Assembly (NCBI GenBank): GCA_963819075.1
Contig: CAWFUP010000006.1
Location: forward strand, 310,001-374,000
Length of the DNA stretch: 64,000 nucleotides
Origin: CAVQBJ01 sp963819075
GTDB lineage: Bacteria; Actinomycetota; Thermoleophilia; Solirubrobacterales; Solirubrobacteraceae
Direction of reading: 5' to 3'
Shown piece after piece: positions 33,410-41,770 of this stretch. Made by a program: the position numbers and the translations under genes. A model generated the notes under the pieces. It saw nothing but the letters and a program-made list of their open reading frames with translations, had not been told where the DNA came from and searched no databases. Every line of letters begins with the position of its first letter. The stretch's first letter is position 1.

Positions 33410-35152
33410 TCAGTCTGACCCGGCCGCGAAGAGCGGCTCGGACTGCAACGCGGCGTGCGCCGCCTCACGGCCGATCGCGCGCACGCGCGCGAGCTGATCC
33501 CACTGGAGCAGGCCGACGCCGTCGACCTGCGGCGCGATGACGAGGTCGGCGTGCTCGAGCGCCGCGCTGGCCGTGTCCTCGCTCCCGAGGGTCAGCGTCC
33601 GCATGAGCGTCTCTCCGAGCCGCGGCAGGGTTGCGTCGCTGCCGGTCAGCGCGCGGCGCAGCGGCCGCGCGAGCCGGTCGAGGCGCGGCCGCCCCGTCCG
33701 GTCGGGCGACCCGCCGCCCCGGTGGCTGACGTCGACGGCGATGATCGGGCCCTCCGCGCTGCGGGCCATTGTCTGCACGGGCAGGTTGTCGAGGACGCCG
33801 CCGTCGACCAGGAGCCGATCCGGGCCGTCGGCCACCGGTGGGAACACGCCGGGGATCGCGAGGCTCGCGTAGACCGCGTCGCGCAGGAGGCCGCTGCGGT
33901 GCACCATCAGCGCGCGCCCCACGAGATCACAGCTGACGCAGAAGAAGCGGTGAGGGAGCGCCTCGATCCGTGCGGCCCCGAAGACGTCCTCCAACAGCCG
34001 CCGAGCCTTGCGTCCGCGGATCACCGAGAAGGCGGGGATCGTGTAGTCGTTGGTCGGGTTGCCCGCCACGAAGCCGCGCTCGAAGATCTCGTAGATCTCC
34101 TCGGGCGAGCGCCCCATCGCCCCGTTCGCGGCGATTGCCGCGCCCATGCTGACCCCAGCGAGGCGATCGATCGTCACCCCGGCGTCGTGCAGCTCGTCGA
34201 GCACGCCGAGATGGGCGAACGCCCGCGCGCCGCCGCCCGAGAGGACGAGGCCGATCGCGCGCCCGCACAGCCGGCGCGCCGTGCTGTCGATCGTGCGGTG
34301 CAGGGCGTCCTCGCCGTAACAGAGGTGCACCTCGCCGGCCGCGATCATCCGCAGCGCCTCGGCCGGGAGCTCACGGCCGAGGACGAGGAGCTCGCACCCG
34401 CGCAGGGTCGCGTGCCGCCGCAGCCACGCCGGATCCGGGGCGCCCGCGGTGACCGCGATGACGAGATCGGACTCGCGTAGGCAGAAGTCCGTCCAGGTCT
34501 CCTCGCCGCCGGCGCCGTGCCCGCCGGTGAGCAGGACGCGTTCGTTCTCGTGCTCGGCGCGATCGAGCGCCGCCAGGTAGTCGGCCGCTGCCCGTTCCGG
34601 GTCGTCTCGTAGTTCGGCGAGCGAGCCGTGGCTCGCCAGTCCGGCCGCGAGCCGCGCGGCCACAGCGGGCGCCGGAGCCCCCGGATGCAGACCAACGACG
34701 GCGATGGTCGAGGGTGGCATCGCGCGGGCCGGTGCCCTGCGGTTGATCGCGATCTGCTCGCCCATCGCGCGCGTCAGCGCCAGCGCGAATTCCGGCGAGT
34801 CGCGGATCAGCAGCTCGAACTGCTCGCGACTGAGCTTGATCAGCGTGCTGTCGCGGCGCGCGCGCACCGACGCCGTGCGCGCGCCCGCGCGCAGGAGGGC
34901 GATCTCGCCGAGCACCTCACCGCGCTTGAGCGTGCGGATGACCCCGCCGCGTGGGCCTTCGGTGACGACGTCCACGCGTCCGGAGCTGACGACGTAGGCG
35001 CTCTCGGCGGCGTCCCCCTCGTGGAACAGCCATTCGCCGGCAGGGAGCGAAACCTGCTCGGTGCCGGCGGCGAGCCGCTCGCGCAGCTCGTCGGAGAGCC
35101 CAGCGAGGAGCGGTACCTCGCGGAGGATCCCGGCGGACGAGTCACCGGACAT
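33410..35152 (-). CDS. cNMP-binding domain fused to patatin-like phospholipase (NTE type)
   Basis: A 580-residue soluble protein. Residues about 8-130 are a cyclic-nucleotide-binding domain with a good phosphate-binding cassette (GEIALLRAGARTASV, with the ribose-binding Glu and phosphate-binding Arg). Residues about 140-290 are a Rossmann-like linker domain seen in neuropathy-target-esterase-like bacterial proteins. Residues about 295-470 are the patatin lipase with oxyanion loop SGGGARAFAH, nucleophile GVSMG and catalytic Asp in VDGGVLDNLPV. Expected activity is hydrolysis of (lyso)phospholipid esters, allosterically set by a cyclic nucleotide. Architecture and length match mycobacterial Rv2565-type proteins. 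Its ATG is 6 bp after the stop of the cNMP-aldehyde dehydrogenase gene, so the two are one operon. Confidence 0.9.
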   Translation of the reverse strand: MSGDSSAGILREVPLLAGLSDELRERLAAGTEQVSLPAGEWLFHEGDAAESAYVVSSGRVDVVTEGPRGGVIRTLKRGEVLGEIALLRAGARTASVRARRDSTLIKLSREQFELLIRDSPEFALALTRAMGEQIAINRRAPARAMPPSTIAVVGLHPGAPAPAVAARLAAGLASHGSLAELRDDPERAAADYLAALDRAEHENERVLLTGGHGAGGEETWTDFCLRESDLVIAVTAGAPDPAWLRRHATLRGCELLVLGRELPAEALRMIAAGEVHLCYGEDALHRTIDSTARRLCGRAIGLVLSGGGARAFAHLGVLDELHDAGVTIDRLAGVSMGAAIAANGAMGRSPEEIYEIFERGFVAGNPTNDYTIPAFSVIRGRKARRLLEDVFGAARIEALPHRFFCVSCDLVGRALMVHRSGLLRDAVYASLAIPGVFPPVADGPDRLLVDGGVLDNLPVQTMARSAEGPIIAVDVSHRGGGSPDRTGRPRLDRLARPLRRALTGSDATLPRLGETLMRTLTLGSEDTASAALEHADLVIAPQVDGVGLLQWDQLARVRAIGREAAHAALQSEPLFAAGSD

Positions 35153-35158
35153 CGCCGG

Positions 35159-36940
35159 TCAGCTGCGCTGATAGGCGAGGCGCTTGATGTTCTGGAGGTT
35201 CTTGAAGCTCACGTTGTCGGTCGTGGAGTTGCCGCCGTACGTGCCGCAACCGAGCGTGAACGACGGCGTGAGCGCCGTGACCAGTCCGCAGAACCCGAAG
35301 GTCGCGGGCACGTTCACGAGGATCCGTCCGGCGGGGACGGTGGCCGCGAAGCGCGCCTCGCGCTCGGGGTCGCTCGTGTGCACGACGGCGGTGTGGCCGG
35401 CCCCCTCGTAGCCGAGCAGTCGCTGGCAGAGTGCGATCGCCTCGTCGTCACCGTCGACGGTGAACAGCGAGCAGACCGGGGCGAGGCGCTCGCAGCCGAG
35501 GGCCTGCTCGGAGAGGCCCTCGGTGACCGGGAACACGAGCAGGCGCGCGTCGGGCTTGGCCTCGAGACCGGCGAGCTCGGCGAACGTAGCGGCCGAGCGC
35601 CCAACGTAGGGCAGCAGCAGGTGACCCTGCTCGTCGAACGCGCGCTCGATGACCTGCGCGGTCTCGGCCTCGCTCAGCACGGCGGCGCCGTTCTCCTCGA
35701 GCGCCGCGACGAAGGCATCGTGCAGAGATGCATCGACGACGATGTGCTGCTCGGAGCCACAGATGAGGCCATTGTCGAAGGACTTGCTGTCGATGATCGC
35801 CTTCGCCGCCGTCTCGGGATCTGCGTCGGCGGACACCCAGGCCGGCGCGTTGCCGGCCCCGACACCGATCGCCGGCTTGCCCGACGAGTAGGCCGCGTGG
35901 ACCATTCCCGGACCGCCGGTGGCCAGGATGAGCGACACGCCGGGGTGGCGCATGAACTTGGCCGTGCGGCGCCGGCTCGTGCGGCCACGCACCCACTGCA
36001 CCAGGTCGGTGGGCGCGCCGTGTCGCTCGAGCGCTTCGCGGATGATCTCGCCCGTGGCGTCGCCGACGCCCTGTGCGGCGTGATGGCAGCTGAGGATGAT
36101 CGCGTTGCGTGACTTGAGCGCGATGAGTGCCTTATTGACAAAGGTCGGAACCGGGTTGGTCACCGGCACGAGGGCGAAGATGACGCCGACCGGGCCGGCG
36201 ATCTCCGTAATGCCGCTCTCCTCGTCGGCGCTCAGGGTGCCCGTGCCGAGCTGTCCCTTCATCGACTCCCACACGGCCACCGAGCCGAAGCCGATCTTCA
36301 TCGCCTTGTGCTCGGCCACCCCCAGCGTCGTCTCGGCGACCGTCTGCTCGGCGAGCTCCTCGGCGTGGGCGTTGACGGAGACGGCGATGTCCTCGAGCAG
36401 GGCGTCGACGCGCTCCTCGGGCCAGTCCTGGAACGCATCCATCGCCTCCTGCGCGGCGGCGACCATCTCGTCGACGATCGGATCCGGAGCGTCGTCGGCA
36501 AGTGTCTCTGCCACGCGGGTCGACGCGGAGCGCAGGCGCTTGGCCGTGTAGCGGCCCATCGAGCGTAGGACGGCGACCCCTTCTGCGGGATGCTCCTTGT
36601 ACAGGTTGCGCAGATCGGTGGCGGCGACGCGCACGAGCGACACGTCGGTGTTCGCCACCGCGCTCGCCCAGCGCGGCGAGCCGCCGAGCAGCGCCTCCTC
36701 GCCGAGGAAGTCGCCGGCCACGAGGATCTCGAGCACCGGGTCGGTGTCGACGTCCCTTGACGGCACCTCGATCCGCACCTCGCCCTCGTCGATGATGTAG
36801 AACGCGTCCGCGGGCGAGCCGTGCTCGAAGATTCGGTGCTCGGCCGGGAATTCGACCATCTCGCGGATCGGATGGATCGCGGCGAGCAGCTCGACTCCGA
36901 AGGCATCGAGGACGGTGGCCTGTGTGTTCGTGGAAGACAT
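35159..36940 (-). CDS. cNMP-binding domain fused to CoA-acylating aldehyde dehydrogenase (acetaldehyde dehydrogenase type)
   Basis: A 593-residue protein. Residues about 15-135 form a cNMP-binding domain (FYIIDEGEVRIEV; cassette FLGEEALLGGSPRWASA with Glu81 and Arg90). Residues about 150-590 form an acylating aldehyde dehydrogenase like the N-terminal half of AdhE or EutE/PduP, with LVPVTNPVPT, ATGGPGMV, and the catalytic Cys394 in SFDNGLICGSEQ. The reaction is aldehyde + CoA + NAD+ to acyl-CoA + NADH, most likely acetaldehyde to acetyl-CoA. The regulatory domain at the N-terminus is an unusual addition. A full promoter is visible: TTGTCA (36997-37002), 18 bp, TAGCAT (36973-36978), minus strand, then GGAG just before ATG 36940. 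It shares a divergent control region, with a large dyad, with the kinase at 37068. Confidence 0.9.
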   Translation of the reverse strand: MSSTNTQATVLDAFGVELLAAIHPIREMVEFPAEHRIFEHGSPADAFYIIDEGEVRIEVPSRDVDTDPVLEILVAGDFLGEEALLGGSPRWASAVANTDVSLVRVAATDLRNLYKEHPAEGVAVLRSMGRYTAKRLRSASTRVAETLADDAPDPIVDEMVAAAQEAMDAFQDWPEERVDALLEDIAVSVNAHAEELAEQTVAETTLGVAEHKAMKIGFGSVAVWESMKGQLGTGTLSADEESGITEIAGPVGVIFALVPVTNPVPTFVNKALIALKSRNAIILSCHHAAQGVGDATGEIIREALERHGAPTDLVQWVRGRTSRRRTAKFMRHPGVSLILATGGPGMVHAAYSSGKPAIGVGAGNAPAWVSADADPETAAKAIIDSKSFDNGLICGSEQHIVVDASLHDAFVAALEENGAAVLSEAETAQVIERAFDEQGHLLLPYVGRSAATFAELAGLEAKPDARLLVFPVTEGLSEQALGCERLAPVCSLFTVDGDDEAIALCQRLLGYEGAGHTAVVHTSDPEREARFAATVPAGRILVNVPATFGFCGLVTALTPSFTLGCGTYGGNSTTDNVSFKNLQNIKRLAYQRS

Positions 36941-36972
36941 GTCGCTCCGTGGTCGTCGGACGGGTGCGGTTG

Positions 36973-37061
36973 ATGCTAGTCGCCGCGTGTGGAGGCTGAC
37001 AACCGGCGGGACCCTCTAGGGTCCGCGCCGGTGTCCGGCCCGGGATCGGCCGGGCTATCCT
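36973..37061. promoter_or_regulatory. Divergent control region with a 31-bp dyad between the cNMP-ALDH operon and a Ser/Thr kinase gene
   Basis: Minus-strand promoter: TTGTCA (36997-37002), 18 bp, TAGCAT (36973-36978). Plus-strand -10: TATCCT (37056-37061), 6 nt before the kinase GTG. Between them lies a near-perfect dyad at 37002-37032: arms ACCGGCGGGACCCT and AGGGTCCGCGCCGGT with a 1-base bulge and a 2-bp centre. Its centre is about 50 bp upstream of both inferred transcript starts. No gene ends here, so it is not a terminator; it looks like a shared operator. Confidence 0.6.
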
Positions 37062-37067
37062 CACGCC

Positions 37068-37910
37068 GTGTCCTCGCCGACATCCTCAGCCGAGCTGCAA
37101 CCGGGCGACCGCTTTGGCAGCTACCGGATCGAGGGCCTGCTCGGCGAGGGAGGGATGGGCTCGGTTTATCGCGCGCGGCGAGAGGGCGCCGGCACCGACG
37201 TCGCGCTGAAGATCATCAAGTCCGAGTTCGCGAGCGACGCCCAGTATCGCCAGCGCTTCCTGCACGAGGCGCGGGCGGCGGCCACCGCGCAGCACCCGCA
37301 CCTGATCGGGGTCATCGACGCCGGCGAGATCGACGGCCGTCAGTTCCTGGCCATGGAGGTCGCCAGCGGACAGTCGCTGGCCACTCGCATCGCGACCGAG
37401 GGGGCGCTCGGTGCCGACGAGACGGTGACGCTCGCGCGCCAGATCGGCGGCGCGCTCGACGCGCTGCACGCCGCCGATGTCATCCACCGGGACATCAAGC
37501 CCGCGAACATCATCGTCGACGACGAGGGTCGTGCGGCGCTCACCGACTTCGGGTTGGCGAAGGGGACCGGCTACGCCGACCTGACCGCGGACGGTCAGGT
37601 CATCGGGTCCATGGACTACCTCGCGCCCGAGCGCATCCGCGGCGAGGCCGCGCTGCCGGCGAGCGACGTGTACGCCCTCGGCTGCGTGCTGCTCGAGTGT
37701 CTGACCGGCCGGCCGCCGTTCGCCGGCGGGGGCATGGTCAAGACGCTGTTCGGTCACCTGGAGAATGACCCCCCCGACCCGTGCGCCGAGCGCGCCGAGC
37801 TGCCGGCGACGTTCGGCGTTGCCGTGCGAACCGCGCTCGCGAAGGACCCGAACGAGCGTCCGGCGTCCGCGTTGGCCTACGCGGACTCGCTCGCCGCCGC
37901 GCTCGATTGA
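37068..37910 (+). CDS. Soluble Ser/Thr protein kinase
   Basis: A 280-residue protein consisting of a PknB-type kinase domain only: LLGEGGMGSVYRA, ALK Lys48, IHRDIKPAN, TDFGLAK, YLAPERIRGE, and DPNERPASAL in the C-lobe. Layout and length match the soluble kinase at 21892, and the two are probably paralogues. GTG 37068 is supported by TATCCT exactly 6 nt upstream, so a leaderless message is likely; no good -35 is visible, which would fit activation through the dyad upstream. The 3' end overlaps meaB, on the other strand, by 34 bp. Confidence 0.9.
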   Translation: MSSPTSSAELQPGDRFGSYRIEGLLGEGGMGSVYRARREGAGTDVALKIIKSEFASDAQYRQRFLHEARAAATAQHPHLIGVIDAGEIDGRQFLAMEVASGQSLATRIATEGALGADETVTLARQIGGALDALHAADVIHRDIKPANIIVDDEGRAALTDFGLAKGTGYADLTADGQVIGSMDYLAPERIRGEAALPASDVYALGCVLLECLTGRPPFAGGGMVKTLFGHLENDPPDPCAERAELPATFGVAVRTALAKDPNERPASALAYADSLAAALD

Positions 37911-38917
37911 GCGTCGAGCGCACGGCGCTCGAGCGCGGCCACGAGCTCGGACGCGTCGAGGGCCCGATCCTGCGCGCGGAGCCAGCGTTCGGCGGCGCGA
38001 CGCCCGCCGAGCGCGCGTAACCCGCGCTGACCGTGCTCGAGCGTGAAGTCGGTGAGTACGCCGGCGCGCCGCGCGCCGAGGCGCCGCTCCGGCAGGTCGA
38101 GCGACGCGCGGTGGGCGTCGAGCCCATCCACGAGCCGTTCGATGCCCTCGGTCGGCGGCAGAGAGGACACCGCGATCACCGGCGTGTCCGACCCGAGCGA
38201 GCGCAGCGCGGCAACGAGGTCGCGCCGGGCGCGCAAGGCCACCTGGCCAAGGTCGACCTTCGTCACGACGAGCACGTCCGGGATCTCCATGATTCCGGCC
38301 TTGAGGAACTGCAGCACGTCGCCGCTGCCGGGCTGCACGACGACGGCGACGGTGTCGGCGACCTCGGCGACCTCGGTCTCGGCCTGGCCGACGCCGACGG
38401 TCTCGATGACGACGACGTCGAAGGCGGCGGCCAGCGCACTCGCGGCCACGCGCGTGGCCGGCGCGAGACCGCCGAGGCGATCGGCGGCCGACGTGGAGCG
38501 GATGAAGACCTCGCGGTCGCTCGGGTCGAATTCGATGCGCGCACGGTCACCGAGCAGCGCACCGCCCGAGCGCCGCGACGAAGGGTCGACCGCGAGCATC
38601 GCGACGGAGCGCTGCTGCTCGCGCCAGGCGTGCAGGAGCGCCGACAGGAGCGTCGATTTGCCGGCACCGGGGGGCCCGGTGACGCCGACGACGTGCCCCG
38701 GCGCTTCGCCGCCCAGGGCGGCCACCGACACCTCACGTAGCAGCGCCGCTGCCTGCGCGCGGTCGGCGGGCGCCGTGCTCTCCAGCAGGTTGAGTGTCGC
38801 GGGGGCGGCAGTCAGGTCGCGTTCGCGCAGCCGGCGACCGAGCTCGGCTCCATCGGCGGATGCGGGGCGAGCCCCCGCAGCGCCGGACGCGGGCGGCCCG
38901 GCGGGCTCGACGCTCAC
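37877..38917 (-). CDS. meaB: MeaB/ArgK-type GTPase, chaperone of a B12-dependent acyl-CoA mutase
   Basis: A 346-residue G3E-family GTPase. P-loop GVTGPPGAGKST, the DPSSRRSGGALLGDR switch region typical of MeaB, ETVGVGQAE and TKVD are all present. MeaB loads and protects adenosylcobalamin in methylmalonyl- or ethylmalonyl-CoA mutase. The GTG start overlaps the TGA of the mutase gene upstream (GTGA), so translation is coupled and the partner is almost certainly that mutase. The basic Ala/Arg-rich C-terminus is longer than strictly needed for the fold. It overlaps the convergent kinase gene by 34 bp. Confidence 0.95.
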   Translation of the reverse strand: MSVEPAGPPASGAAGARPASADGAELGRRLRERDLTAAPATLNLLESTAPADRAQAAALLREVSVAALGGEAPGHVVGVTGPPGAGKSTLLSALLHAWREQQRSVAMLAVDPSSRRSGGALLGDRARIEFDPSDREVFIRSTSAADRLGGLAPATRVAASALAAAFDVVVIETVGVGQAETEVAEVADTVAVVVQPGSGDVLQFLKAGIMEIPDVLVVTKVDLGQVALRARRDLVAALRSLGSDTPVIAVSSLPPTEGIERLVDGLDAHRASLDLPERRLGARRAGVLTDFTLEHGQRGLRALGGRRAAERWLRAQDRALDASELVAALERRALDAQSSAAASESA

Positions 38918-40944
38918 GCCGAGACGGGCTGCGCGCCGTTGGCGCTGTGGCCGGAGGCGTCGTCGAGCAGCGCGACGATGTCGCGCATGATGCGGCTGAT
39001 GTCGAAGTCCTTCGGCGTGTAGACGGCGGCCACGCCGGCCTCCTTCAGCGGAGCGATGTCGGCGTCGGGGATGATCCCGCCGACGACGACCGGGGCATCG
39101 ACGCCGGCGTCGCGGAGCGCGCGGATCACCGCGGGGATGAGCGAGCGGTGCGAGCCCGACAGGATCGAGAGCCCGACAACGTGGACGCCCTCCTGTAGCG
39201 CTGAGGCCGCGATCTGCTCGGGCGTCAGGCGGATGCCCTCGTAGACGACGTCCAGACCGGCGTCGCGGGCGCGGACGGCGATCTGCTCGGCGCCGTTGGA
39301 GTGCCCGTCCAGTCCCGGCTTGCCGACGAGCAGCTTCGGCCGGCGGCCGAGCTTCTCGCCGAGGCGGGCTACCTCGTCGCGTAGCTCCTGAAGATCCTCG
39401 TCGCTCGCGGCGGCTCCGGCCTCGCCGACGCCGGTCGGCGCGCGGTAGCTACCGAACACCTCGCGCAGCGTTCCCGCCCATTCGCCTGTCGTGGCGCCGG
39501 CGCGGGCGGCGGCGATCGTCGCCGGCATCAGGTTCTCCTCGGAGCGGGCCATCGCGGCGAGCTCGGCCAGCGCGCGGCCCACGGCCGCCTGGTCGCGCTG
39601 CGCGCGCCACGCCCGCACGGCCTCGATCTGGTGCTCCTCGACGGCGGGGTCGACGACGAGGATGCCGCCCTCGGCATCGGCCGTCAGCGGTGAGGGCTCG
39701 GTCTCGGTGAAGCGGTTCTGGCCGACGACGATCTGCTCGCCCGACTCGATGCGCCGGATCCGCTCGCGGTGGGAGTCGACGAGCGCCCCCTTCATGTAGG
39801 CGACCGCCTCGACCGCGCCGCCGTGCTCGGCGACGACCGCCATCTCGGCGCGCGCGCCGTCGAGCAGCTCCTCGACGAGCGCGTCCATCACCTTCGAGCC
39901 CTCGAAGATGTCGGGGTACTCGAGCACGTCGCTCTCGTAGGCGAGCACCTGCTGCATGCGCAGCGACCACTGCTGATCCCAGGGGCGGGGCAGGCCGAGC
40001 GCCTCGTTCCAGGCCGGGAGCTGCACGGCCCGGGCTCGCGCATTGCGCCCGAGCGTGACGGCGAGCGCCTCGAGCACGATGCGCTGAACGTTGTTCTCGG
40101 GCTGGGCCTCGGTGAGGCCGAGCGAGTTGACCTGCACGCCGTAGCGGAAGCGCAGCAGGCGGTCATCGGTGACCCCGTAGCGCTCGCGCCCGAGCTCCTC
40201 CCACAGGATCGACATCGCGCGCAGCTTCGCGTGCTCCTCGATGAAGCGCACGCCCGCGTTCACGAAGAACGAGATCCGCCCGAACACCGCGGGCATGCGG
40301 TCGGCCTGAACGCGCTCGCGCACGGCGTCGAGCACGGCGACGGCGTTACTCATCGCGTAGGCGATCTCCTGCACGGGCGTCGCGCCCGCCTCCTGCAGGT
40401 GATACGAGCAGATGTTGATCGGGTTCCACTTCGGTACGTGCTCGACGGTGTAGGCGATCATGTCGGCGATCAGCCGCATCGAGGGCGCGGGCGGAAAGGC
40501 GTAGGTGCCGCGCGCGAGGAACTCCTTGATGATGTCGTTCTGCGTCGTGCCCTGGAGCGAGCGCTCGTCGACGCCCTGCTCCTCGGCGGCGACGATGTAC
40601 AGCGCAAGCAGCCACGCGGCCGTCGCGTTGATCGTCATCGACGTGTTCATCTGCCCGAGCGGGATGCCCTCCAGCAGCGTGGCCATGTCGCCGCGGTGGG
40701 CGATCGGCACGCCGACCTTGCCCACCTCGCCGCGCGCGAGCTCGCCGTCGGGGTCATACCCGGTCTGCGTGGGCAGATCGAAGGCGATCGAGAGGCCGGT
40801 CTGCCCCTTGGCGAGGTTGCCGCGATACAGCTCGTTCGACGCCCTCGCCGTCGAGTGCCCCGCGTAGGTGCGAAACATCCAGGGACGATCGCGCTCAGGG
40901 AGGCGGGGGCTGGTCAGCTCGCCGTGGGTCTGCTCCTGACTCAT
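38914..40944 (-). CDS. ecm: Ethylmalonyl-CoA mutase (MeaA type), adenosylcobalamin-dependent
   Basis: A 676-residue fused mutase. The catalytic barrel (about 15-500) has RPWMFRTYAGHSTARASNEL, the region that sets MeaA/Ecm apart from methylmalonyl-CoA mutase, then GLSIAFDLPTQTGYD, NTSMTINATA, WNPINICSYHLQEAGA and VNSLGLTEAQPENN. The B12-binding domain (last 130 residues) has LDGHSNG (DxHxxG) and GLSILSGSH. It converts (2R)-ethylmalonyl-CoA to (2S)-methylsuccinyl-CoA in the ethylmalonyl-CoA pathway for acetate-unit assimilation. Length matches the family (about 650-680). The gene is transcribed ahead of meaB with overlapping stop and start. A TACAAT box lies 10 nt before the ATG, within an inverted repeat. 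Methylmalonyl-CoA mutase is the main alternative and is less likely given ccr in the same window. Confidence 0.92.
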   Translation of the reverse strand: MSQEQTHGELTSPRLPERDRPWMFRTYAGHSTARASNELYRGNLAKGQTGLSIAFDLPTQTGYDPDGELARGEVGKVGVPIAHRGDMATLLEGIPLGQMNTSMTINATAAWLLALYIVAAEEQGVDERSLQGTTQNDIIKEFLARGTYAFPPAPSMRLIADMIAYTVEHVPKWNPINICSYHLQEAGATPVQEIAYAMSNAVAVLDAVRERVQADRMPAVFGRISFFVNAGVRFIEEHAKLRAMSILWEELGRERYGVTDDRLLRFRYGVQVNSLGLTEAQPENNVQRIVLEALAVTLGRNARARAVQLPAWNEALGLPRPWDQQWSLRMQQVLAYESDVLEYPDIFEGSKVMDALVEELLDGARAEMAVVAEHGGAVEAVAYMKGALVDSHRERIRRIESGEQIVVGQNRFTETEPSPLTADAEGGILVVDPAVEEHQIEAVRAWRAQRDQAAVGRALAELAAMARSEENLMPATIAAARAGATTGEWAGTLREVFGSYRAPTGVGEAGAAASDEDLQELRDEVARLGEKLGRRPKLLVGKPGLDGHSNGAEQIAVRARDAGLDVVYEGIRLTPEQIAASALQEGVHVVGLSILSGSHRSLIPAVIRALRDAGVDAPVVVGGIIPDADIAPLKEAGVAAVYTPKDFDISRIMRDIVALLDDASGHSANGAQPVSA

Positions 40945-40945
40945 A

Positions 40946-40960
40946 TACAGGCAGATTGTA
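40946..40960 (-). promoter_or_regulatory. Promoter/operator candidate for ecm-meaB
   Basis: The minus-strand -10 box TACAAT (40955-40960) overlaps a TACA-N7-TGTA inverted repeat (40946-40949 and 40957-40960) next to the ecm ATG. A repressor there would block both polymerase and the start codon. By-eye call. Confidence 0.35.
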
Positions 40961-41020
40961 CGGGCCGGTGAGCCGCGCGGGCGCGGCGACGGACGGCCGC
41001 TGCGCGCCGCGGGCCGCTCC

Positions 41021-41770
41021 TCAGGCGCGCGAGGCGAGGCCGAGCGTCACGTGTACCCGCATGCGCACGGGCGTGTCGCCGTCGCGCACGAGCGCGGCGA
41101 TCCGCGTGAGCACCTCGGCGCGCTGCTCGTCGTCCATCGCCGCGATCCAGCTCATCGAGGAGACCCAGTCGCCGATCCGCTCCGGGTCGCTCGGCTGCGT
41201 CGTCGTCACTCGGACCTCGCGCGCCTCGCCCCAGTGGCCGTCGGCGCGTAGGGCGTCCTGCCACGGCGGCCCATGGAAGTGCGGGTGCTCGGGCAGCAGG
41301 CTCTCCATCAGTGAGCCGAACTCCTGCGCCCACGACGCGTCGCTCCAGTCGGGCGCCGTGGAGACGACGGCCAGTCCGCCGCCGGGGCGGAGCACTCGGC
41401 GGATCTCGGTCAGCGCGGCGGCCTGATCGAACCAGTGAAACGCGTCGGCCACGGTGACGGCCGCGACCGACGCGTCGGGCAGCGGGATCGCCTCGGCCAC
41501 GCCGTCGTGGACGCGCTCGGCGCCGACGCTCGCAGCGAGCACCGCACGCAGCGGCGCCTGCGGCTCGACGGCCACGACCTCGAAGCCTGCGTTCAGCAGG
41601 GCACGAGTGAGCTTGCCGGTCCCCGCCGCAAGATCGAGCACGCGCGCACCGGCGTCGAGTCCGAGCTCGGCGGCGAGCGCGCCAACGGCGGCCGGCGCGT
41701 ATTCTGGGCGCCCACGCTCGTAGGCGGTGGTCACGTCGGCGAAGCGGGCGGCGAGCGGGTGCAGCTTCAT
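41021..41770 (-). CDS. Class I SAM-dependent methyltransferase
   Basis: A 249-residue protein with the methyltransferase fold of the UbiE/Methyltransf_11 group: motif I VLDLAAGTGKLTRAL, acidic loop VAVEPQAPL, ADAFHWFD and LRPGGGLAVV. These proteins transfer methyl from S-adenosylmethionine to small molecules; the substrate cannot be told. The HWF motif is common in a subgroup near trans-aconitate methyltransferase-like proteins. It starts with ATG directly after the stop of the GH15 gene (no gap), so it is translated from the same message. Confidence 0.85.
   Translation of the reverse strand: MKLHPLAARFADVTTAYERGRPEYAPAAVGALAAELGLDAGARVLDLAAGTGKLTRALLNAGFEVVAVEPQAPLRAVLAASVGAERVHDGVAEAIPLPDASVAAVTVADAFHWFDQAAALTEIRRVLRPGGGLAVVSTAPDWSDASWAQEFGSLMESLLPEHPHFHGPPWQDALRADGHWGEAREVRVTTTQPSDPERIGDWVSSMSWIAAMDDEQRAEVLTRIAALVRDGDTPVRMRVHVTLGLASRA

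Noticed and set aside
37002..37032. Rho-independent terminator
   Set aside because: It lies between divergent starts with no T run and no gene ending there.
38914..40944. Methylmalonyl-CoA mutase
   Set aside because: The RPWMFRTYAGHST region and single-chain length match MeaA/Ecm, and ccr is present in the same window.
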